NCBI GenBank assembly: GCA_017959195.1
Contig: JAGDBE010000200.1
Span: 1 to 10,818 of the forward strand
Reading direction: 5' to 3'
Source: Clostridia bacterium
GTDB lineage: Bacteria; Bacillota; Clostridia; Oscillospirales; CAG-382
Length of the DNA: 10,818 bases
Shown: positions 5,651 through 10,818 of the stretch, piece by piece
Position numbering within the stretch: the stretch's first letter is position 1
How the letters are laid out: every line of letters begins with the position of its first letter
Made by a program: the position numbers and the translations under genes
The notes under the pieces: generated by a model
Seen by the model: the letters and a program-made list of their open reading frames with translations, nothing else
The model's database searches: none
Told to the model about the DNA's origin: nothing

Positions 5651-6256
5651 ATGGCTGACGAAAGAGCACTTTGGTACGTTATCCACACTTATTCCGGCTA
5701 CGAGAACAAGGTTGCGGCTAACATCCAGAGAATGGTCGAAACGCGCGGTCTCGAAAATCTTATTTTCGAAACCAGAATTCCTACCGAAATCGTCGTTGAC
5801 ACAAAAGACGACGTCGACGATTATCTCGATCAGACCGTTTATACCGATTATTCCGGCACCGCCGGAAGCGACGAACAGGCGAAAAAACGGGAGAGAAAAC
5901 CTACCGAACACAAACTCTTCCCCAGCTACGTTCTCGTTAAAATGGTTATGAACGACGAAACCTGGCACATCGTGAGAAACATCAGAGGCGTTACGGGCTT
6001 TGTGGGCCCCGGAAGCAAACCGGTTCCCCTTTCCGACGCGGAAGTTGAATCCCTCGGCGTTGAAGTACGCGTACGCGAGCTTGCTTACGGCGTAGGCGAC
6101 AGCGTTATGGTTGTTTCGGGCTTCATCGCAGGTTCTATTGCAACGGTCGAAGAAATCGACGAATCTTCGGGAAGAATTAAAATCTCAGCAAACATCGGCG
6201 GAAGAGAAACTACCGTTGAACTTGACTCAAACGAAGTAGAGCCGTTGAAGTCATAA
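5651..6256 (+). CDS. nusG: Transcription termination/antitermination factor NusG
   Basis: A 201-residue NusG that binds RNA polymerase and links it to pausing, Rho or ribosomes. The NGN domain covers about 6-125 (WYVIHTYSGYENKVA, FPSYVLVKM, VRNIRGVTGFVGPGSKPVPL) and the KOW domain about 148-198 (GDSVMVVSGF...EEIDESSGRIKISA...VELDSNEVEPL). It is longer than the usual 170-185 residues because of an acidic-to-basic insertion at about 51-87, before KLFPSYVLVKM. The KOW motif reads SGFIAGS where most NusG have GPF. I chose the ATG at 5651 over the TTG at 5645 because AAAGGAG (5636-5642) is eight bases before the ATG and only two before the TTG. Confidence 0.96.
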   Translation: MADERALWYVIHTYSGYENKVAANIQRMVETRGLENLIFETRIPTEIVVDTKDDVDDYLDQTVYTDYSGTAGSDEQAKKRERKPTEHKLFPSYVLVKMVMNDETWHIVRNIRGVTGFVGPGSKPVPLSDAEVESLGVEVRVRELAYGVGDSVMVVSGFIAGSIATVEEIDESSGRIKISANIGGRETTVELDSNEVEPLKS

Positions 6257-6433
6257 AACGTATTTTTTCCGCTTTTATCTCGGCATTCGAAGATATTTGC
6301 CCCGCACGCGTATTTGCCAAGCGCGTCGGAATAAAGGAAATATCTTCTATGACAGCAAATATAAATCATTGCTGTCGGTGGGAGGAACAAACAGTTCCGA
6401 AATTTATTTACCACATTTGGAGGTGTAAACGTT
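6257..6433 (+). promoter_or_regulatory. Structured leader before rplK with candidate L1-binding site
   Basis: This 177-base spacer has no convincing ORF but is full of pairing. A 10-bp stem joins GAAGATATTT (6289-6298) to AAATATCTTC (6338-6347) and encloses CCG-bulge-ACGCG / CGCGTCGG. An 8-bp stem joins GACAGCAA (6351-6358) to TTGCTGTC (6369-6376). Finally GTGG (6378-6381) can pair with CCAC (6411-6414) around an inner GGAAC/GTTCC stem (6384-6398). In E. coli protein L1 represses rplKA by binding the leader; the last element, with GGTGGGAGG opposite ACCACA, resembles such a site. The rplK Shine-Dalgarno site GGAGGTG follows directly, so folding could block translation. No clear internal promoter was found. 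Confidence 0.5.
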
Positions 6434-6859
6434 ATGGCAAAGAAAATTATAGGCTATATAAAGCTTCAGATCCCCGCAGGAAAGGCTCTTCCCGCACCGC
6501 CTGTAGGCCCTGCTCTCGGTCAGCACGGCGTTAACATCGCAGGCTTCTGTAAAGAATTCAATGAACGTACAAAGAAAGACATCGGTCTTATAATCCCGGT
6601 TATCATCACCGTTTATGCGGACCGTTCCTACACGTTCGTTACGAAAACGCCCCCCGCAGCCGTTCTTATAAAGAAGGCGGCAGGCATTGAAAAGGCGTCC
6701 GGCCAGCCCAACAAGAACAAGGTTGCTCAGATCACGAAAGCACAGGTTCAGCAGATCGCTGAAACCAAAATGCCCGACCTCAACGCCGCTTCTTTAGAGA
6801 CGGCCATGAGCATGATTGCAGGCACAGCACGCAGCATGGGCATAGTAGTTGTTGACTAA
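6434..6859 (+). CDS. rplK: 50S ribosomal protein L11
   Basis: A 141-residue L11, the stalk-base protein that binds the GTPase-associated region of 23S rRNA and is needed for RelA-type stringent signalling. The N-terminal domain has KLQIPAGKALPAPPVGPALG, with Leu where most L11 have Asn or Ala, then QHGVNIAGFCKEFNERT and the linker TKTPPAAVLIKKAAG. The C-terminal rRNA-binding domain ends with AGTARSMGIVVVD. Length and all landmarks are normal. GGAGGTG precedes the ATG. It follows the structured spacer after nusG and is 14 bases from rplA. Confidence 0.98.
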   Translation: MAKKIIGYIKLQIPAGKALPAPPVGPALGQHGVNIAGFCKEFNERTKKDIGLIIPVIITVYADRSYTFVTKTPPAAVLIKKAAGIEKASGQPNKNKVAQITKAQVQQIAETKMPDLNAASLETAMSMIAGTARSMGIVVVD

Positions 6860-6873
6860 GGGAGGGTACGGTA

Positions 6874-7566
6874 ATGAAAAAAGGAAAAAAATATCTTGAA
6901 AACGCAAAGCTTGTCGACAGATCAAAGCTTTACGATACACTCGACGCATTTGAAACGGTTTGCAAAACGTCTAACGCAAAGTTCGACGAAACCGTTGAAG
7001 TTCACGTAAAACTCGGCGTTGACTCCCGTCATGCAGACCAGCAGGTTAGAGGCGCGGTTGTACTTCCCAACGGAACAGGTAAAACCGTTCGTACGCTCGT
7101 TTTCGCAAAAGGCGATCACGCAAAGGAAGCTGAAGAAGCAGGTTCCGATTTCGTAGGCGCAGAAGACCTCGTTGCCAAGATCCAGCAGGAAAACTGGTTT
7201 GATTACGACGTTATCATTGCAACTCCCGATATGATGGGCGTTATCGGCCGTCTCGGTAAGGTTCTCGGTCCTAAGGGACTCATGCCGAACCCGAAAGCCG
7301 GCACCGTTACAATGGACGTTGCAAAGGCCGTTTCGGAAGCGAAATCCGGTAAAATCGAGTACCGTCTCGACAAGCAGAACATCATCCACTGCCCTATCGG
7401 CAAGGCTTCTTTCGGTAAAGAAAAGCTTTCCGAAAACTTTGAAGCTCTCATAGGTGCCATCATTAAGGCAAAGCCCGCCGCAGCAAAAGGTCAGTACATC
7501 AGAACATGCGCGGTTGCTTCCACAATGGGCCCCGGTATTAAAGTCAACACCGCAAAATATCTTTAA
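6874..7566 (+). CDS. rplA: 50S ribosomal protein L1
   Basis: A 230-residue L1, the mobile-stalk protein that helps release deacylated tRNA and, in many bacteria, represses its own rplKA mRNA. Signatures include VEVHVKLGVDSRHADQQVRG near the N-terminus, ATPDMMGVIGRLGKVLGPKG and LMPNPKAGTVTMDV in the middle, and GQYIRTCAVASTMGPGIKV at the C-terminus. Length is normal. GGGAGGG lies just after the rplK stop, so the pair is co-translated. A strong terminator follows; rplJ and rplL, which often come next, are not here. Confidence 0.98.
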   Translation: MKKGKKYLENAKLVDRSKLYDTLDAFETVCKTSNAKFDETVEVHVKLGVDSRHADQQVRGAVVLPNGTGKTVRTLVFAKGDHAKEAEEAGSDFVGAEDLVAKIQQENWFDYDVIIATPDMMGVIGRLGKVLGPKGLMPNPKAGTVTMDVAKAVSEAKSGKIEYRLDKQNIIHCPIGKASFGKEKLSENFEALIGAIIKAKPAAAKGQYIRTCAVASTMGPGIKVNTAKYL

Positions 7567-7578
7567 TATCACAAAATC

Positions 7579-7608
7579 AAGAGCGTTCCTCTCGGAGCGC
7601 TCTTTTTT
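7579..7608 (+). terminator. Intrinsic terminator after rplA
   Basis: An 11-bp stem (AAGAGCGTTCC / GGAGCGCTCTT, one G-U pair) with a TCTC loop runs into a six-T tract. It starts 13 bases after the rplA stop and ends the ribosomal operon. Confidence 0.95.
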
Positions 7609-7622
7609 ATACGGAGTATAAT

Positions 7623-8246
7623 ATGAATTCATACAAGACCTTTTTGAAGGATTTTGCAACTGATTCCTTTATCGAGAAAAAATCCGAATTCATTTCTTAC
7701 GCCAAAAGAATTTACGACGAAGACGAAGCGAAGGCGTTTATCGCCGAAATAAGAAAAAAGCATTCCGACGCTTCGCACAACTGCTATGCCTACATACTGA
7801 AGGATTCGGGCATTGCGCGTTTTTCCGACGACGGAGAGCCGGGCGGAACCGCGGGCATGCCGATTCTCGAAGTATTAAAGCGCGAAGGTCTTTCGGGGGT
7901 ATGCGTTGTAGTAACGCGTTACTTCGGAGGCATACTGCTCGGCGCCGGAGGGCTTGTAAGAGCGTATGCGAAAGGCGCAAAGCTCGGCGTTGACGCATCG
8001 GGAGTCGTCGAATTTGTGCCGTACGTCGTTTTTTCTGTTTCGCTTTCATATTCATACTACGAAAAAATACAGAATGAGGCCGCAAAATACGGAGTTCTAA
8101 TTACCGACACGGCTTTTGAGGAAAACGTCAAAATAACGATGAGCGCAAAGGCCGAAAACTACGAACTTTTCTCGTCTTTCATCTCGGATTACACCGGAGG
8201 AAAGTGCGTCTGCGAAATTTCGGGCGAAACGTACGGTCCCGCTTAA
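7623..8246 (+). CDS. YigZ/IMPACT family protein
   Basis: A 207-residue member of the YigZ/IMPACT (UPF0029) family, normal in length. The N-terminal domain carries the two family signatures: GEPGGTAGMPILEVL at 71-85 and VTRYFGGILLGAGGLVRAY at about 98-116. The C-terminal part (about 135-205) fits the ferredoxin-like DUF1949 domain. The eukaryotic relative IMPACT inhibits Gcn2 kinase; the role of the bacterial proteins is not settled, with nucleic-acid or ribosome-linked roles proposed. GGAG at 7612-7615 precedes the ATG by seven bases. It lies just past the terminator of the ribosomal operon and before a bidirectional terminator, so it is probably a single-gene unit; no clean promoter was seen in the short gap, so read-through is possible. 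Confidence 0.93.
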   Translation: MNSYKTFLKDFATDSFIEKKSEFISYAKRIYDEDEAKAFIAEIRKKHSDASHNCYAYILKDSGIARFSDDGEPGGTAGMPILEVLKREGLSGVCVVVTRYFGGILLGAGGLVRAYAKGAKLGVDASGVVEFVPYVVFSVSLSYSYYEKIQNEAAKYGVLITDTAFEENVKITMSAKAENYELFSSFISDYTGGKCVCEISGETYGPA

Positions 8247-8254
8247 AAAATGAC

Positions 8255-8287
8255 AAAAAGAACACGCTTCAGAGCGTGTTCTTTTTT
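8255..8287. terminator. Bidirectional terminator overlapping the end of the glycosylase gene
   Basis: A 13-bp stem (AAAAAGAACACGC / GCGTGTTCTTTTT) with a 6-base loop, flanked by A and T runs, serves the plus-strand yigZ-like gene. The opposite-strand gene ends at 8269, inside the loop, so its last codons are encoded by one arm of the hairpin. Confidence 0.92.
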
Positions 8288-8754
8288 AATAATTCGGTTT
8301 TCCATATCTTTATCAGTTTTTCGAGCGAAAAAACGTTGTTTGCGGGAGACGTTGACGGCAGATACTCGGCATTCATACCGCATTTTGCGTATTTTTCGAA
8401 ATATTTCTGCGCGGTTCTTCCGTTGACTATTATTTTTTTAATCTTTGAGCCCTTTACAATTCCCTCTATATCGTTTATCTTTACGTTTTTTATACTGCTG
8501 TCCGAGCTTCCCGAAATATCGCACGATTTTACGACGTCCCATAGCGCAATCCTGTTATCTGAAAGCAGTTTCTTTTTATCTTCAACCGTTTCCGGGTATC
8601 CGCTTCCGTATATTGCGGAAATCACCTTCCAGAATCTGTTCTGAGGGTGCATATAATAAAATCCGTTTTCTCTTGATTTTACCGACGGGAAGCTTCCCAA
8701 AATCAGTATCTCGGAATTTTCATCATAAACGGGTTCAAACGGGTGGACCTTCAA
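8269..8754 (-). CDS. Uracil/hypoxanthine-DNA glycosylase superfamily protein (DNA-deoxyinosine glycosylase-like)
   Basis: A 161-residue protein of the uracil-DNA-glycosylase superfamily, closest to the small DNA-deoxyinosine (hypoxanthine) glycosylases (family 6), which start base excision repair of deaminated bases. Landmarks are HPFEPVYDENS at 4-14, LGSFPSVKSRENGFYY at 19-34, HPQNRFWKV at 36-44 with the candidate active-site Asn39, NGRTAQKYF at 111-119 and LPSTSPANN at 132-140. The start is a TTG: it gives the family's HPFxPVY N-terminus, and AAAGAGG lies eight bases upstream. It follows the ROK kinase on the same strand, with a weak terminator-like hairpin between. Its last codons lie in the shared terminator. 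Substrate preference (uracil or hypoxanthine) cannot be settled from sequence alone. Confidence 0.87.
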   Translation of the reverse strand: MKVHPFEPVYDENSEILILGSFPSVKSRENGFYYMHPQNRFWKVISAIYGSGYPETVEDKKKLLSDNRIALWDVVKSCDISGSSDSSIKNVKINDIEGIVKGSKIKKIIVNGRTAQKYFEKYAKCGMNAEYLPSTSPANNVFSLEKLIKIWKTELLKKNTL

Positions 8755-8773
8755 TTTTATTACCTCTTTATGA

Positions 8774-8802
8774 AAAATACGGCTGATTTTCAGCCGTATT
8801 TT
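8774..8802 (-). terminator. Hairpin after the ROK kinase gene
   Basis: A 12-bp stem (AAAATACGGCTG / CAGCCGTATTTT) with a 5-base loop sits a few bases past the kinase stop codon on the minus strand. The T tract is short (about five), so termination may be partial and allow read-through into the downstream glycosylase gene, which has no visible promoter of its own. Confidence 0.75.
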
Positions 8803-8807
8803 GTATT

Positions 8808-9761
8808 TTATTGTTTACCGAGCATTGCGGCGCCTACTATTCCGGCGTCGTTTCCGAGCTCTGCTATTACTATCTTTGTCTTTTCAAGATATCCGCTCGT
8901 GAACTGCATCTTATCAATGACCTCGTTTATCGGGTCTACAAGGTAGTTCTTCTCGTTTGAAAGACCTCCGCCTATAACGAGCATTTCGGGCTGGAATATA
9001 TTTATAAGATTGCATATTCCTTCAGCAAGATAGTGGATGAACACGTCCACAACCTCTTTTGCCGCCTTATCGCCCTTTCTCATGGCATCGAACGCGGTTC
9101 TCGGATTTGCGTTTTCGATATTGTTGTCAACCATTTCCCACATAATCGTGTCTTTGGTTTCGGCGAGCTTTTCTTTGGTCATATTAACAAGTCCCGTCGC
9201 CGAGCTGTATGCTTCCCAGCAGCCTTTTCTTCCGCAGGGGCACGGACGTCCGTCAACCTGTATTACCATATGTCCGAGTTCTGCGCCGGCGTAATTGAAG
9301 CCGGAATATACCTTTTTATCCAGCACTATTCCGCCGCCTACTCCCGTTCCGAGAGTAATCATTACCATGAATTTACAGTCTTTTGCAACTCCGCATACCG
9401 CTTCCGCAAGAGCCGCGGCGTTTGCGTCGTTTTCGACGTAAACCTTTTTCACTCCCAGAAATTCTTTTAGCCTATCGGCTATATGATAGAACTCGAATTT
9501 AAGGTTCGTCGCTCTCGTAACGATTCCGTTATCGTGGTCAACCGCTCCGGGAGACACTATTCCCGCATATTCTATATCGTCAAGCGTCAGTCCCTCTTCT
9601 GCGAGGAGTTTTCTCGAAAGAGACGCCATATCCTTTACGATTTCGTCGCCGGGCCTTCCGGCGTTTGTGGGAACGCTGCCTTGTCTTAATATTTTTCCGT
9701 TTTCGTCAACAATACCTACCGCAATGTTTGTTCCGCCCAAATCAACACCAATGTAATACAT
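8808..9761 (-). CDS. ROK family glucokinase
   Basis: A 317-residue sugar kinase of the ROK family, most like Bacillota glucokinases, which would make glucose-6-phosphate from ATP and glucose in the cytoplasm. The phosphate-binding DLGGTNIAVG is at 7-16, the catalytic Asp in ENDANAAALAE at about 112, the second ATP loop LGTGVGGGIV at 137-146, and the zinc site H164 plus CPCGRKGC (C174, C176, C181) is complete. It has no N-terminal helix-turn-helix, so it is an enzyme, not a ROK repressor. A longer frame reaches 9827 but overlaps hprK; the ATG at 9759-9761 gives the family start MYYIGVDLGGTN and has AAAGGGAAG upstream. The gap to hprK is 16 bases, implying one operon. Exact sugar specificity is inferred. 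Confidence 0.92.
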   Translation of the reverse strand: MYYIGVDLGGTNIAVGIVDENGKILRQGSVPTNAGRPGDEIVKDMASLSRKLLAEEGLTLDDIEYAGIVSPGAVDHDNGIVTRATNLKFEFYHIADRLKEFLGVKKVYVENDANAAALAEAVCGVAKDCKFMVMITLGTGVGGGIVLDKKVYSGFNYAGAELGHMVIQVDGRPCPCGRKGCWEAYSSATGLVNMTKEKLAETKDTIMWEMVDNNIENANPRTAFDAMRKGDKAAKEVVDVFIHYLAEGICNLINIFQPEMLVIGGGLSNEKNYLVDPINEVIDKMQFTSGYLEKTKIVIAELGNDAGIVGAAMLGKQ

Positions 9762-9777
9762 GCTCTTCCCTTTCCGC

Positions 9778-10716
9778 TTACCGCTCTGTCTCGTCAAACT
9801 GTCCCATAAGTTTTTTATTGAATTCAACCGCAGTATTGTAGCCCATTTTTTTCTGTCTGTTATTCATTGCGGCGATTTCTATGATTACCGCAAGGTTTCT
9901 TCCCGGTCTTACGGGAACCGTAACAGACGGAACGTCGATTCCCATAATGTTGGTATATTCCGAATCAAGCCCGACGCGCTCGTAAAACTTTCCCTGCTGC
10001 CATGGCTCGAGGTTGATTACCAGATCTATCTTTTCGGTGAGCTTTACGGCTCCCATTCCGAAAATACGTCTCACGTCGACGATTCCTATGCCTCTGAGTT
10101 CAACGTAATGGCGTATGAGTTCCGGTGCCGAGCCGACAAGCGTTTTTGCTGATACCTTTTTTATTTCGACCGCGTCGTCGGCGATAAGTCTGTGTCCCCT
10201 CTTTACGAGTTCTATCGCCGTTTCGCTCTTGCCTATTCCGCTGTCTCCGAGCATCAGCACGCCTTCGCCGTAGCATTCAACGAAAACGCCGTGTCTTGTA
10301 ATTCTTTCGGCAAGACTTACGTTTAAGGAAGCGATAAGGCCGCCCATAAAGTCCGACGTCGTTTCCTGCGTTCTGTATATAGGTATCTTATATTTTTTCG
10401 CAAGCTCGTTTACTTCTTCGAAAACGTCGAGATTAGACGTTATTATAAGGCAGACTATCTTGCTTTCAAAAAGCTTTTCTATCGACTTTCTTCTTTCTTC
10501 GGGAGCAAGTCCGAGCAGATAGTGGTATTCCACTTTTCCGATAATCTGTATTCTCTGGGGTTCAAAGTGATCGAAAAATCCCGTAAGCGGCAGAGCGGGT
10601 CTGTTGACCTCTCTTTTTTCGATTAAAATCTTGTCCGCGTTTTCAGGAGCGTAAATTTCTTCGAGTTGAAATTCGTCTACTATCGACTTCAGCAAAACGG
10701 AGTAATTTTCAGTCAT
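9778..10716 (-). CDS. hprK: HPr kinase/phosphorylase
   Basis: A 312-residue bifunctional HprK, which phosphorylates HPr at the regulatory Ser when glycolytic intermediates are high, and removes the phosphate when they are low, driving CcpA-type catabolite control. The N-terminal domain covers about 1-125. The catalytic domain carries RHGVFVE with His142, the P-loop GDSGIGKSE at 157-165, the DDA motif at 180-182, the family signature LRGIGIVDVRRIFG at 207-220 and the PVRPGRN loop at 268-274. Length is normal. AAGGAGGGG lies before the ATG and a perfect sigma-A promoter is just upstream. It is first in an operon with the ROK glucokinase, an arrangement that joins sugar phosphorylation with its regulator. 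Confidence 0.98.
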   Translation of the reverse strand: MTENYSVLLKSIVDEFQLEEIYAPENADKILIEKREVNRPALPLTGFFDHFEPQRIQIIGKVEYHYLLGLAPEERRKSIEKLFESKIVCLIITSNLDVFEEVNELAKKYKIPIYRTQETTSDFMGGLIASLNVSLAERITRHGVFVECYGEGVLMLGDSGIGKSETAIELVKRGHRLIADDAVEIKKVSAKTLVGSAPELIRHYVELRGIGIVDVRRIFGMGAVKLTEKIDLVINLEPWQQGKFYERVGLDSEYTNIMGIDVPSVTVPVRPGRNLAVIIEIAAMNNRQKKMGYNTAVEFNKKLMGQFDETER

Positions 10717-10741
10717 TTTATCCCCTCCTTAATTACTTTAA

Positions 10742-10770
10742 ATTATACTCTTTTCGGCATAAAATGTCAA
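10742..10770 (-). promoter_or_regulatory. Sigma-A promoter of the hprK operon
   Basis: On the minus strand there is a TTGACA (10765-10770), a 17-base spacer and TATAAT (10742-10747), a perfect consensus. Transcription should start near 10735, giving a leader of under 20 bases with the Shine-Dalgarno site almost at its 5' end. Confidence 0.95.
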
Positions 10771-10779
10771 TAATTATGA

Positions 10780-10801
10780 TGCAAAAAATGTCATTTTTGC
10801 A
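10780..10801. repeat. Inverted repeat upstream of the hprK promoter
   Basis: TGCAAAAA and TTTTTGCA form an 8-bp inverted repeat with a 6-base centre, just upstream of the -35 box. The sequence AAAATGTCA occurs both here (10785-10793) and across the -35 box (10761-10769), a direct repeat 24 bases apart. It may be an operator or a chance result of A/T richness; it could also belong to a terminator of a gene beyond the window. Confidence 0.4.
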
Positions 10802-10818
10802 ATATTTTGAAAAATAAC

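Noticed and set aside
6314..6343. Possible promoter (TTGCCA, 18-base spacer, AAATAT) before rplK
   Set aside because: Weak -10 match, and the bases are accounted for by a strong stem-loop.
6922..7659. 245-codon minus-strand frame opposite rplA
   Set aside because: Cys/Phe/Asn-rich antisense translation of a confident L1 gene, running through its terminator.
9762..9827. 22-codon upstream extension of the ROK kinase
   Set aside because: It overlaps the hprK 3' end, is not similar to the family N-terminus, and a good ribosome-binding site precedes the internal ATG.

Overview
The window looks like chromosomal core-genome sequence from a strictly or mainly anaerobic, Gram-positive-type bacterium, most likely an uncultured member of the Clostridia (Bacillota). 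The evidence is an oxygen-sensitive class III ribonucleotide reductase, a ribosomal protein L27 that keeps the Bacillota N-terminal extension next to its dedicated protease Prp, an HPr kinase/phosphorylase, near-perfect sigma-A promoters and purine-rich Shine-Dalgarno sites. No rRNA, tRNA, CRISPR array, insertion sequence or phage gene was seen.

Layout. (1) Bases 1-156 hold an inverted, diverged piece of an nrdD gene, joined at about 146-156 to the 5'-truncated main nrdD copy. This is probably a chimeric contig end. (2) 146-2563 (+): nrdD, ending in a fused glutaredoxin/thioredoxin-like domain, then a thioredoxin-reductase-like flavoprotein. Together they look like a complete thiol-reduction chain for making deoxyribonucleotides without oxygen. 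A bidirectional terminator follows. (3) 2616-5025 (-): an operon of rplU, prp, rpmA and obgE, driven by a perfect TTGACA-17-TATAAT promoter with a structured leader. (4) 5099-7608 (+): divergent operon rpmG, secE, nusG, rplK, rplA, with structured leaders before rpmG and before rplK and a strong terminator after rplA. (5) 7623-8246 (+): a YigZ/IMPACT family protein. (6) 8269-10770 (-): hprK, a ROK-family glucokinase and a small uracil/hypoxanthine-DNA-glycosylase-like gene, read from another perfect consensus promoter.

How the genes work together. Groups 3 and 4 are translation and secretion housekeeping: 50S proteins L21, L27, L33, L11 and L1, ribosome-assembly GTPase Obg, translocon subunit SecE and transcription factor NusG. 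Prp is expected to remove the N-terminal extension of its neighbour L27. In group 6, HprK senses glycolytic state and phosphorylates HPr, while the ROK kinase would supply glucose-6-phosphate, so the pair fits control of carbon use.

The most unusual items are the NrdD-redoxin fusion beside a TrxB homologue that lacks the usual NADPH-phosphate-binding motif, the structured nusG-rplK spacer with a candidate L1-binding site, the extra insertion in NusG, and the inverted nrdD junction. I see no clearly new defence or mobile system here; most of the window is ordinary core genome.
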